DNA from: Plasmodium coatneyi
Lineage: Eukaryota; Apicomplexa; Aconoidasida; Haemosporida; Plasmodiidae
Assembly: GCF_001680005.1 (NCBI RefSeq)
Contig: NC_033564.1
Location: 1,488,001-1,552,000, forward strand
Length of the DNA: 64,000 nt
Direction: 5' to 3'
In this document: piece by piece, positions 31,175-42,762 of the stretch
How the letters are laid out: the number at the start of each line of letters is the position of its first letter
How positions within the stretch are numbered: the first letter of the stretch is position 1
Notes under the pieces: generated by a model
Databases searched by the model: none
What the model was told of the DNA's origin: nothing
What the model saw: the letters and a program-made list of their open reading frames with translations, nothing else
Program-made: the position numbers and the translations under genes

Positions 31175-32402
31175 CGATGGAAGGTACGAATGAAGGTTGT
31201 TATGGGTGGTATGTGGAAGGAAGGTTGTTACGGGTGGCGGAATGAAGGGAAAGGGAGTACATTCCCCCTTGGTGGGGATAGTATACCCGAAGGGTGTATA
31301 AAAAAAAAAAAAAAAAAAGAAGGAAAAAAAAGAAAAAAAAGAAAAAAAAGAAAACAAAGAAAGAAGGAATTAAAAGGAAAGGAAGAAAGAAAGAAAGAAA
31401 GAAAAAAAAAAAAAAAAAATGAACGAATGAAAGAAAAAAAAAGGAAAGAAAAGAAAGGAAAGAAAGAAGTAAGGTTAGGAAGAATGGGGTACATGTAAAC
31501 TTAAAAGTACTACATGAATTAAAGGTGAGGAATGAAGTAGGTCCCATAATGGAATGTGCACATCACATATATAAATAAAAATATTCAGGTTGTACATATT
31601 AGGATGCAAGGAAAAAGAAGGGAAAGTGTAGGTAAATAAGGATGAACTTGAATGTGCATTAAAAAGGGAAGGGGGGTGCTTATATAATATGATATACACA
31701 CCTTATGTTTGAATAAGTTTATTTGTAGTGTAGTCATCAGAAAAGGAATAAAAGAAAGAAACTAAAATTGCACAATCATCATGAGTGGAAAGGAAAGGAG
31801 AAGGAATTTGTGTATACTGCAACTTATTATTATTACCAATCGTGCAAAATTCAGTAATATATGATGAACGAGAAAGTAGTAAAGGGGAGGAGGAGGGGAG
31901 TAGAGCTCGTTCTTTACTTTTTTTACTTTGTTACTGCTGTGTGTATTCATTACCATTTTTACTTTAATTATGCGCATGATAATTCACAAAATATATAAGG
32001 TGTATAGTGATTGTTTGAAATGTTGAACAATGTGTACTGTGAGGGGAAGGGAAGAATAAAAATTTCAATACCTACACATTTCATAATCATCATAAATCAA
32101 TTAAAACTTTGATATGTATTTCCGAACTACATGAGTACATGAACACTATCTTTAACATAAATTAAATATATATTGAGGATATTCATAAACCATGGTAAAA
32201 AGGGAATAATACAACCAATATAATTCATTCACATTTCCACTATTTTGAAAAGAAAAATGTGTATATATACACATAGTAGTGTATGTGTATGTGTACACAT
32301 ATGTATATATATGTATGTGTGTTCCAGGTGTACATCATATAATAATAGTGCATATGTATGGATGTGTACGCACACATATTTCAATTCTATATATTTTCTT
32401 AG
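31175..32402. other. Gap between K7 and K8
   Basis: Contains the K7 3' end, purine-rich A/G tracts (31300-31480) and AT-rich upstream DNA of K8. A candidate K8 start (ATGAGTGGA at 31781) resembles the K6 exon 1 but has GAAAGG where K6 has the donor GTAAGG. Frames rich in Lys or Phe at 31163-31547 arise from the A/G tract. Confidence 0.5.
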
Positions 32403-34895
32403 GATACGGAAGATACAGTTACATTACCCTCATGGGACATATATGCTGAACTCGAAAATGGAAGAAAAAGTTGTACATTCCAGGAAAAACATTGGACCCA
32501 GGGTAAAGCGGAAACGGCAATGAAAAATACACTAGAATCATACCAAGGGCAAAAATGGAGTTGGATCAGTCAAATTATAAAAAACTACTGTTTAGCATGT
32601 AACGGAAAGTTACATAATAATTTGTCCAATGAGGAGGGGTACTATTTTTTTTATTATTGGTTAGGTGATAAGGTAAGAGAGGCAAAATGGAAGAACGACA
32701 GACAATTCTCAATGGTTATGAACGCAATTTATGATAAGCTGGAGAAATTCGATTCTGGATGTAATTGTAAAAATCTGTACCAAGGTACTAGCAAGGAACG
32801 TTTCGACCAAGCTAAAATACTATTCGATTGGTACTATAACTATAATAAGCTAGTGAACAATAGCGACGAGTGTAGCGAGTATTGCAATAATAAAGAAAAA
32901 TGTAATGTCCCCTACAACACAGCCCAAACAACCTATGGGAAAGTAAGTACAGATTGCGAAAAAAGAGACGGAGATTCATATTGTCCCAAATTTAAGAACA
33001 AGGAAGAGAAGAGAGGGGAATATAAACAACCCAAAAAATTAGAATGCCATGCTGCAGAAAAACCACAGGTTAATTCTTATTTGAATTTTTTTAAAATATT
33101 ATAAATATAACACTCTATACGTAATGTAATAAAGAAATATAAGAAATGTACACATGATAACATATTCACATCTATGTATACATTCCACTTCCTCCTGTTA
33201 CCAATTCTATATTTTTTTAGGGGGATGGAGACACCAATAAATTACCTTCACAGAAAATATATGATGCGTTAAACGCAGGAATACGAACAAGTTGTGAACT
33301 CAACGGAAGCAAAGGGAACCGGCGTAAAGTGGAAGAACAACTGAAAACATCATTATACCCATACAATGGGAAAGATTGGAATTGGATTGATAAAATTGTA
33401 CAAAACTACTGTGTAGCATGTAGGGGGACAGGGAGGGAAGAGTTCGCTACTTTGTCCAGTAGTGACCGTTATAAATTTTTCTTTTATTGGTTAGGTGATA
33501 AAATAAACAAGGAACCATCTAAGAGAGATGCCTCTGTCTCAATGGTTATGAAGATAATTTACCCTGTACTCGAAGGTTCCATGTATAAATGTAAGTGCAC
33601 TAAGATATACAATAATATTACCAAAGACAGGTTCCCGCAGGCTAAAATACTATTCGACTACTACTATAATTATAAGAAATTAAAAGAAAACAAGGACTGT
33701 CAGAAATATTGCATTCGGGAAAAATGTGATAAGGCCTTCCAAAACACCCTATTAACATATAACAAAGTAAATACAGATTGTGGGGGAACTAAGGGGGAGT
33801 CATATTGTGAAAAATTTACCAGGGAAAAAGGGCAGGAAGGGGAATATAAGCAACCGCAAAAACTACCAGAAAAAACATGCCAAACTCCTCCCCCTCCCCA
33901 ACCAGCACGATCAGCATCACCAGAAGGGAGAATTGAACGCCCCGCAGGCGACGGAGCTGAACTGAGTGTATCCTCAGGACCTAAATCACCTGAAGCAGGT
34001 CTATCACCTAGAGCAGGTAAGCACAATAAAACTACACCACAAGTTGGAGTAACATGAACAAGTAAAAGTAGGGTAAAAAGCTGAGGGGGAAAAGAAAGTT
34101 TAAAGGAAAAAGAGAAAGAGTTTAAATGGAAAAAAAGAAAATCTAAAGGCGAGAAAAGAAAGTTTAAAGGAAAAACGAGTTTAAGGGGGAATGAGTTTAA
34201 AGGCAAAGGTTAAAAGGAAGGAGGAGATGGGTGGTTCACACCTAAAGAATTTTAGGTGTAAATATTTGCTTATTACACTAAAAAAAACAACAAGAACTCT
34301 CTCTTTCTCTACTTCAATTTTTATTTACAGCAGAAGGTGCACAAAATCAAGGGAAAAAAGCTGAAGGGGCACAAAACCAAGGAAAAAAAGCCGAAGGTGC
34401 ACAGAGTCAAGATAAGGGACTAGGGGAAAATGATGCGTCCCGTAGTACTGGAACCTGGAAACCTGGTTCTTCCGGACCCGGTAGTACTGGAACTCATGAA
34501 ACTCTTGTTCTTCCACCTACAACCTCCTCCGGAATGGATACTACTAATATTGGTATTGGTGGTGGTGCTGCTGCAGCAATAGGATTACCAGCACTTGCTT
34601 TCTATCTATATAAAGTAAGTACCATCTACCACCATAGAACACTAACACAATTTACCACCAGCCACCTTCGATCCACATACCACGCTCTTCCTTTTTTTTC
34701 TTTTAGTATAAACCACTTCTCTTTGGAAATCATAACCACTCTGGAGGAGGGGGCAGAAGAAAAAGATCTGCCATTAGGAGAGAATTTAATGAGTTTGAGG
34801 ACGACTCAACAACGGAATATTCGTATAATGGTTCTACCACAGGAACAGATTCCATGACGGACCCATCTGAATATTCTGTCCCCTATGTTAGATAA
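32403..34895 (+). CDS. KIR antigen K8 with RRBP1-like decapeptides and fibrinogen-like unit; exon 1 not located
   Basis: Exons found are 32403-33068, 33221-34016, 34331-34614 and 34707-34895, about 644 residues without exon 1. The first two are Cys-rich domains (LPSWDIYAEL, FFYYWLGDKV; KLPSQKIYDAL, FFYWLGDKI). The second is followed by a Pro/Ser-rich stretch and ends at a phase-1 donor (GCAG/GTAAGC). The third is a cassette exon: three 10-residue units AEGAQNQGKK (34331-34419), then STGTWKPGSSGPGSTGT, then the membrane helix ending FYLYK. The fourth is the cytoplasmic tail (YKPLLFG, KRSAIRREFNEFE) ending SVPYVR. The decapeptide is the hallmark repeat of ribosome-binding protein 1 (p180). A start exon is uncertain: candidates at 31781 and 31861 lack good phase-0 donors. 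Family call is firm. Confidence 0.83.
34331..34419 (+). repeat. RRBP1-like decapeptide repeats in K8
   Basis: Three 30-bp units encode AEGAQNQGKK, AEGAQNQGKK and AEGAQSQDKG, directly after the splice acceptor. The ribosome receptor p180/RRBP1 of mammals carries dozens of NQGKKAEGAQ decapeptides, identical in phase and wording to the first two units. Confidence 0.85.
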
Positions 34896-35625
34896 TTTCT
34901 TTCTTTTAAAAAAGAAGGGAAACAGGGAAATAAAAGGAAAAAAAAAAAAAAGAAATATTAAAAAAAAATAAGAAAAAAAAAATAGATATCTGTCTACCCC
35001 TCAAAAATTTGAAAAAATGGTAAGCACAATAGGGGTGCATCATAGGGAGCAACCAAAAAAAAAAAAGAGGCTTGGCTTACTGCCAAAAAAAAAAAAAAGG
35101 AGGGGCTTGGCTTCTACTGCTTTTTTTTTTTTTTTGTTATAGGTTTTCTTTGCCTTCATAAATTTTCTTACTTTAATAATTTTCTCTTTCCTGAGGTCCA
35201 ATTAATGGACATTTGAAAAAAGTATTTCAAAATTGTGCACGAGGGTCCGGGAAGGTTCGCGAAGGTGTGCAAAAAAAAAGAGTGTCTTAAAAAAAAAGAA
35301 TGTGTTCTTACAAAAAAAAAAAAAAAAAAGGAACTGTGTACACAAGTGGAGAAAATGCAATATGTTCTTATTTCCTTTTTTTCCTTTTTTTTTTTTTTCT
35401 TTGTTTTTTATTTTATTTTTTTTCCTTTTTTTTAATTAATTATTCATTTCTTTGAAAAAAAAGAAAATTAATAATATGAAGGAAAAGAGGGGGGGGCTGT
35501 TGCTTTTGTTTCCAATATTACATAAACTATCATCAGATGGTACATGTTTCTTCCTTTCCCCCTCCCCCATTCCCCTGGAGGATCAGTAGGCATCACATTC
35601 CGAATGTGTTACATCCAATGGTGCA
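34896..35625. other. Convergent 3' region between K8 and K9
   Basis: A-rich then T-rich tracts (34915-35120, 35270-35460) and the two facing 3'UTRs. No gene seen; Lys- and Phe-rich frames at 35233-35439 are low-complexity. Confidence 0.6.
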
Positions 35626-37156
35626 TTACATGCGATCGTAACGTATATTTCTATGTCGCCCGTTCCTTCTACCATTATTATTATTATTTGCTCTTCCCCT
35701 TCCACTTCTAGGTGATCGTGGTCGTTCGCCATTATATATTGTAGAAACATTTGTTGTTGAGTATTCTGTTGTTAAATTTGATGAGTAATAATCTGTTGTT
35801 GAATCATACTCTGTTGAACCATCTTCCGCTAATTTGTTCAATTGGTGATTGATTGATCTTCCTTTTCTATTGCTTCCACCGGAAGGGGTGTTACTTATCC
35901 CAGAGAATATAGACGTGTACTGAAGGAAAGAAAAGAAAGGAAGGGAAGAAGGGACGGGTGAAAATATGTACCATATACAGCATAGTTCAATTAATGTGTA
36001 TGTACATACTTATAAATAGAGCAACAAAAAAATTGTAGTGAATATGTTATTATTTATGCCTTATGTGCATTAGTAATTACAAATGTAATAGTAATGGTAA
36101 TGGACAATTGTAATGGTGATTGTCCACTATAATTGTCATTGTAATATTTTACCTTATATAAAAAGAAAAGAACTGTTGGTAATGCTACTGCGGCAAGTCC
36201 ACCAGAGACGGCAGCAGGGGTGACACTGCTAGCAGCAGCACCACCTTCAGCATCGGCAAAAGAACCACTACTACCAGCTTGGTTTGGATTGGGATTTGGT
36301 TTGGGATTGAAACAGGAACTGAGATCTACTTCGACCCCTGTTGATGGGAGTTCCCCCCCTTCCTCCATTGCTTTAGACTGTAGTTCTGATGGTTTGGGAA
36401 TTTTATTTGTACCATTGAACTTGTCCCTAAATTTGGTGCAGAAGTCATCCGTAATCGTGCTCCCACAGTTCGCTTCTACAGGTCCATAAGCTTCTCTAGC
36501 TCCATCCAAATAACTGTCATATTTCTCAGTACAAGACTCTTTATAACTTTTTAAATTCTTCCATTTTGTTTTATAATCATTCCAATAATCGAATATTAAT
36601 TTTCTTTTAGGGAAAAGGGTTCGGTCAACAGTGGTGTCCATAGTTATATAATTACATTGATTGTCGGAGCTCGTTAATTTCCTGTAAATATCCTCCATAG
36701 CATCCTGAAACCGAGTACGCCCCTTCCAGTTGCTAGATAATAAATCACCCAACCAAAAATAGAAATAATCACAAATAGCCGCACATGACGACTTCTCTTT
36801 TATATTCAATGTAGATATGAAGCACCAGGCTGCTACAATCTCCTTGGCATATTTTTCATCTTCCCATGAGTTTGTTATTTTATTTTCCAAAATATTCGTT
36901 ATTTCTCTTGTCCAGATGCTGCTATTCGTACATTCCTGCTCATTGTCCTTGAATTTGTTTTCTTCGAATTTCTTATATATTTGTTTGGAAGGTAATTGAT
37001 CCACACTGCAGTCCTATATAGGTGTAATTATGAAGTAGTAGAATATGTATTTCTTACTTTTTTTTTTTTGTGTTTATTTCATTATAAATAGAATATTATC
37101 TTCACTGTGCTTATATATTGCGAATATAAAATAATCACCTGCTGTGATGGCGTCAT
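35626..37156 (-). CDS. KIR antigen K9 with a second CD99-like segment
   Basis: Likely exons are 37156-37139 (MTPSQQ, donor CAG/GTGATT), 37013-36153 and 35919-35626, all phase 0, about 390 residues. Exon 2 is one Cys-rich domain (QLPSKQIYKKFEENKF, FYFWLGDLL, KLIFDYWNDYKT). It is followed by a juxtamembrane stretch (36240-36311) reading FNPKPNPNPNQAGSSGSFAD-AEGG, resembling CD99 PKPMPNPNPN...SSGSFSDAD, and a membrane helix ending LFFLYK. The distance from the CD99-like segment to that K is 29 codons, the same as in K5, and the helix segments of K5 and K9 are homologous. The last exon (YTSIFSGISNTP) is basic, then Asp/Ser/Thr-rich, and ends NIRYDRM. Exon 1 used the third of three close ATG codons, because only it keeps phase 0. 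Confidence 0.87.
36240..36311 (-). other. CD99-like segment in K9
   Basis: Twenty-four codons with PKPNPNPN, then SSGSFADAEGG. In CD99 this string lies directly N-terminal of the DGVSGGEGKGG segment present in K5, so the two genes carry neighbouring parts of the same host protein. The likeness is weaker than in K5. Confidence 0.75.
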
Positions 37157-38189
37157 TGTCCATGTCCATCTTTATGTAAATAATAATTTTATATTAAAAC
37201 TGTCCTCTGTAAACTTATTCGGAATAAACTTGTGAACACCTCGCTAGTTCTATGATTAAGAATATTAAATTTCTGCCTTCCCATTATATACAGTGCTCAA
37301 TGCTCTAACAGCCATATGTGCATATATATTGAAATATCATGCAGAATTAGGGTGAAACACATGAACAACTGGTCTAGAATGGCAAAATAGAAGAGTAAAA
37401 CCAAAATCCTCATACATCCCTTACCGTTCACTGTATTTTTAAATTGTGCCGTAAGGGACCAGTGGAAGAATCGTTCCTTCTACATCACCTTATTTAATTA
37501 TTGCCTGTATAGCAGCACAGAACATTTTTGTGAGGAATTTTTACACGTAATATTCATTTATGCTTCATTGTTATTAAAAAAAAAATTGTTAAGAGCTGTG
37601 AACAAACATTGTATAGTATTTCTATACACAGTACCCCATTCCTCTTCTTAAATGTAACACATAAAATTATATATATTTAAGCAAACGGCGTGAATTTATA
37701 ATGAAGATGCAAGAAAAATTTTATATAAAGAACTGTATTAATTATATGAAAGAACAAATATGTGTATCCTCATAATAACATTCCTTCTAATATACCTTTC
37801 TTTTCATTTCTCATGGTCTATTCATAGTAATTTTTCTTTCCTTATTTTTCTCCTCCTCGTACATACACCTTTAATAACATTCCAATATAAATTATACACT
37901 ATTGTACCGGTCCCTCTCTCTCTACTTCCAACACATATTACATTCTATATATTCATCTATACCCTTTTTCCTTCTCTCCTCAATATCACAGCATTAAGAA
38001 GATCAGCAGGCTTAGGGCGGGTTAAAGAATTCAAAGCTCTGGAAAAGACACCACATGCTTCATGATTATCTAACTGTTTCATTATTTCACGATTCCAACT
38101 TTAAGAAATGCTTGGAGGAATATATTGAACACTTTCCATGGTTCATAAATATATAAATTCTTTTCCCCGCCCTTACTACTATAATGTAC
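37157..38189. other. Upstream region of K9
   Basis: AT-rich, no supported gene; the plus-strand frame at 37760-38065 is hydrophobic and without homology that I recognise. By position it is the K9 promoter and 5'UTR. Confidence 0.5.
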
Positions 38190-39240
38190 ATGCGCTCAGG
38201 CTTTACAGTTCAAGGTTTAGGGCTGAGAATCAAAGCTTTAGGGTTTAGTGTTCATGGTTTAGGTTTCAGGGTTTAGGACTTAGGGTTATGTCTTCAGGGT
38301 TCAAGGTTCAGGGTTCAAGGTTCAGGGTTCAAGGTTCAGGGTTCAGGGTTTAGGGTTCACGGTTCAGGGTTCACATTTGAGATTTCACCGTTCAGGCTTT
38401 AGGGTTTAGGGTTATCATTTGAGGTTTCACCGTTTCAGGTTTAGGGTTAAGGGTTCACGTTTCAGGGTTCACGGTTCAGGTTTCACGGTTCAGGGTTCAC
38501 GTTTCAGGGTTCAGGTTCAGGGTTCACGGTTAAGCGTTCGCAGTTGAGGTTTCACGGTTCAGGGTTTAGTGTTCAGAGTTAAGGTTTAGGGTTTTGGTTT
38601 TAAGGTTTAGGGTTTAGGGTTCAGGTTTTAGGGTTTAGATTTCAGGTTTTAAGGTTTAGGGTACAGGGTTTTGAGTTTAGGATTTATGGTTTGGGGTTTA
38701 GGGTTTGGGTTTTAGGGTTTAGGCTTTAGGGTTCAGGGTTTAGGGTTCAGCTTTTAGGGTTTAGGGTTTTAGGGTTTAGGGTTTAGGATTCGGGCGTTCA
38801 TGATTTTGGGATTAGGATTTAGGGTTCGTGGTTTAGGGTTCAGGGTTTAGGGTTCAGGGTTTAGGGTTCAGGCGTTCATGGTTTAGGGATTCAGGGTTCA
38901 GGCGTTCATGGTTTAGGAGTTTAGGTTTTTTGGTTTACTTTTTAGTATTCAGGGTTTGGGTTTCAGGGATTAAGGTTCATAGTTTAGGGTTCAGGGTTTA
39001 GGTTTAACGATTTAGGTAGATGGTTTAGGGTTCAGTTTTTAGGTTTTAGGGTTTAGGTTTTAGGGTATAGGGTTTAGGGTTGAGGTTTGAGGATTTAAGT
39101 TTCAGAGATTAGGGTTCAGGGTTGAGAGTTTAAGGTGCAGGGTTGAGAGTTTTGGGTTCAGGATTTAAGGATTAAATGTTTCAGTGATTATGGTTTAGGG
39201 ATTTAGGGTTTAGGTCTAGGGCTGTAGTGCTTAGGATTCT
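38190..39240 (+). repeat. Telomere-like repeat block, G-rich orientation, K9/K10 gap
   Basis: About 1 kb of GGGTTTA/GGGTTCA units, among the best preserved in the window, including stretches of near-perfect 7-bp and 14-bp periodicity (for example 38290-38360 and 38830-38880). It is the left half of an inverted pair. Confidence 0.93.
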
Positions 39241-39299
39241 GTCTTATGTATTTTGCTGCATGTTTTCCTGTAAGCATGTTCTTTAGAAAATTAATCCTA

Positions 39300-39940
39300 G
39301 CTCCTAAGCGTCAACACTCAATCTTAGAATCTTAGCAATGAACCCTAAAGACTGAAATTTAATGTCTGAATCTTGAACCCTAAAGGGTGAAGCCTGAACC
39401 CTGAAACCTAAGCGCTGAAAGCTGAATGCTGAATCCTGATCACTGAGCTATGAACGCAAATGCTTAAACCCTGAACCCTATACCCGTCATCCCTGAATTT
39501 TATGTCCTAAAAGGATAACCTTCAAGCTAAGGCCTATGTCCTCAATACTGCATGCTACACTGTCAGCCTTAAATCCTGAACCCAGGACCCTAGACCCTTA
39601 AAGGTAAATCCTGAATATTAAATAGAGAACGCTAACCCCAGAACTCTAAAACCTGGACCCTAAAAAATAAAACTAAAACCTAAACCATAAAACCTAAAAT
39701 GGTAAAAACCAAACCCTAAATTCTAAGCTAAAACTCTAAGCCCTAAACCCTAAATGCTGAACCCTAAACCCTAAACCTCGCCCTGAACGCTAAACCCTGA
39801 ACCCTAAACCTCACCCTGAACCCTAAATCCTGAACCCTAAACCCTAAACCCTGAACCCTAAACCCTGAACCCTAAACCCTGAACCCTAAACCCTAAACAC
39901 TAATCCCTGAGCCCTAAATGCTGAATAGTATACCCTTAAT
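39300..39940 (-). repeat. Telomere-like repeat block, C-rich orientation, K9/K10 gap
   Basis: CCCTAAA/CCCTGAA units on the plus strand after a unique spacer of about 60 bp (39241-39300). The run 39780-39900 is nearly perfect. It faces K10. Confidence 0.93.
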
Positions 39941-41001
39941 CGATAGAACTCTCTTCAAATTTTGGATGTTCTTTAAGCCGTCCAAGGCGTACTCAACTTC
40001 TTATACCTTTGTAATGGTTAGCGTCGTTAAAAATATAAAAGAAGAGCAGATTTTTGTGTAAAATATAGTATGCATTATAAAAAAAGAAAGGGTTGAAACT
40101 TATATAATACATGTTGCACATCTCCTTCTTCGTGAGAAAGCTATTTATTATGTAATTATTAAGAAAAAGGCATAAGGAGGGAACGATGTACATAAAGATG
40201 TGAAATGTATAATGTGAAATTAGAAAAAGGGAACTCTGGTAACTGATCCCTCATACAATAATGTTCGTATGGGCTGCTTAAAATATACATATATCACATA
40301 AAGAAGAAGGAAGGAAGGAGATGTAAAGAAGGAAATTATAAAGAAGGATGTTGTACGAAAGGAACTGTAAGGAAGGAGGGAATAAAAAAAAAAGAATTTC
40401 CTCCTATTAATAAATTATAGAGGGGAGGCTGGGGAGGGGAGGAGTGTAGTGCCTGTATAGTAACTTTATTTGCACTAAAATTTCTTAATGAAGAACCCCT
40501 TTAAAAATGGGGGAAGGAACATAAATAAATAATATATCACGGAAGAATTTTGTTCATAAGTAAGGAAGTTTGCGTTCTTTTATGTGTACAGTAGCAAATG
40601 AATATAGAAAATAGAAGAATATTACTAATAATTACATACAGTTAAATAGTATAGTGCATGCTTAGGAGATGTATGGGAAATGTGTGTTCTCCCTATTATA
40701 TGATTACTGGCCCGAAGCGTTGTTCTTACATGTTGTTTTCATTATATATACATGTGATAATTGTGATATATGAAATGTGTTATATTTGCTTGAAAAATTG
40801 ATCAATGTACACTTATTAATGAAGGAAATAAGTGTATAGTAATAATAATAATAATATATGTACAACATATGCATACGTTCCATGAACTATGAGCATAATC
40901 ATCCTAAAATGTGCGAAAAATTGATATATTTATTCTGTACAAGCATATATGAACAACACCTGTAAATTTAATTTCATTATGTGCAAAAGCATACTAGGAA
41001 A
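39941..41001. other. Upstream region of K10
   Basis: AT-rich with no gene seen. By position it is the K10 promoter and 5'UTR. Confidence 0.5.
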
Positions 41002-42270
41002 ATGGCAAAACCAGCACAGGGAACATCATACCTACAGGTATGTTCGTCCTTCTCTTTGTTTAAATAGTGCATACATGCATAAATATGACATAAATAATAA
41101 TTTATGCTTACACCCCTAATGTAATTGAAATGGAAATAGAAATAAAAAGAAAAAAGAAAAAAAGAAAAGGAATGAAATAATACATATGTGTATATATATA
41201 CATACATATTCCTATGCCTCCAACCACCATTACCACAACCATTTGTAGGAAGGGGATTGGGATACGCGGCATTCAAGGATACGTTTCTATGGGATCGTCG
41301 AAGGGACGACCGATTATTGTAAGCGTATTGGTGAGGAGGGAAAAGCAGATGAGAAATTAGAGTCATGTTCCGAAATTGCAACTGATGCTCAGAAGATTGC
41401 GAGGGGTTTGTGCTTCATATGTGAAAAGAAAAAAGAAGCACAGGCACAAGCAATCCAGACGCGGACACTAGGGCCTCTCCCTGCGGGGTTGCCGTCGGGG
41501 CCCGTCGGGCCCGACGGGCGGCCCCGCGGACCGGACGAAGATGAAGAGTTGGACGAATCGTCTGACTCGGAGGAAATGGACAAACTGTTCAATAAATCCC
41601 TTTGTCATTTTTTATATTACTGGTTAGGAAATAAAGTGTGGGAAAGTAAGGGTACAAGTGTGACAAGTGGTACTACCTTTTTAAAAGTTATGAGAACAAT
41701 TTATGAGGCACTGCAATTATTCGGCGTTGAGAACAATTGCACACTTCTGTACCCAGACACTGACACTGCAAAACTTGATAAGGACCTCTTTGGTTATCGA
41801 AAAACGGTGTTTGATTTCACCTTCGATTACGACGGTATAAAGAAAAAATTGAAAGACTTTAACTACTCCTGTGAGAAAGGCTACTACGACCATCTTGAAA
41901 AAGCTAAAACAGCATTTAGTGAGGTTCTTAATGATTGTAATAACAAAGGGCCCAAAGGGGACAACAACAAATGGGACGTGGACCCATATTGTAAGGAATT
42001 CAAAAATACCTATGATGTAAGCAATGAGCAGAACCCACTAACCTTAACATCTACCCCTGAACGAGAAACTTCATCAGGGGGAACTACAATCTATAAGAAC
42101 GTTAAATTAGATTTGAAATTCGCACCTAAAGCGAACCCCACTGCAACCATTGTTTCTTCCATATTCGGTGTAGCAGCATTACCACTAACCACATTTTTTT
42201 TATATAAAGTACGAAGTACAACCACTATAATTACTACTATGTATATATAGCCTATATATATATGTATGTA

Positions 42271-42323
<53 letters not shown>

Positions 42324-42762
42324 CGCACGTCCGTACACACTCCTACCTCCCTCCATTCCACCTTCTTCTTTTTCTTTCCTTTTATATTAGTATAATCTTC
42401 TACCTTCTTGGTTCCATACACAATTTGAAGCAAGCAGCAATAAAAGAGGGAGCGGTAGAAGCAGAAGGTCTATCCAGCGTAACTTCGATGCGCTTACGGA
42501 ATACACCTCAACAGAGAACGGCACTTCAACAATTGGTTCAACGGCAGATGGTTCCACTACAGACTCCACTGTAGAAAACTCCACAGATAAGTCTACCACA
42601 GTATATTCTGCTCCATATACTACAGTGTCCACAAGAACAGGAAGAACAGCAAATAACAAACGACAGCAGCAACATCAGCAACAAAGAAGGCAAAGACAAA
42701 GGAACGGGAAGCAAAGACAACAACAGAGGCAAAGAACGAATATTAGTTATCAAGGTATGTAA
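41002..42762 (+). CDS. KIR variant antigen K10 with a GC-rich insert
   Basis: Likely exons are 41002-41037 (MAKPAQGTSYLQ, donor GTATGT), 41249-42208 and 42391-42762, all phase 0, about 455 residues. Exon 2 holds one domain (FLYYWLGNKV, KTVFDFTFDYDGI) and the helix ending LTTFFLYK at residue 332. Near the N-terminus, after TLGP, an insert rich in Gly/Pro/Arg (LPAGLPSGPVGPDGRPRG) and then acidic residues is encoded by DNA of extreme GC content (41461-41540), including a 20-bp palindrome. K4 has a Pro-rich insert at the same place, also after TLGP. The last exon (YNLLPSWF) is long, Thr-rich and then Gln/Arg-rich, ending NISYQGM. A (TA)n run lies in the last intron. It is the KIR gene nearest the conserved block on the left. 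Confidence 0.88.
41461..41540 (+). other. GC-rich patch with a 20-bp palindrome in K10
   Basis: Within AT-rich DNA this 80-bp stretch is mostly G and C. Positions 41500-41519 are a perfect inverted repeat with arm GCCCGTCGGG. It is in frame and encodes GPVGPDGRP. Confidence 0.93.
42273..42322. repeat. (TA)n microsatellite in the last intron of K10
   Basis: About 24 TA units between the membrane exon and the tail exon, the same position as in K1. Confidence 0.95.

Noticed and set aside
31163..31547. Phe-rich and Lys-rich frames
   Set aside because: Translation of an A/G-rich tract.
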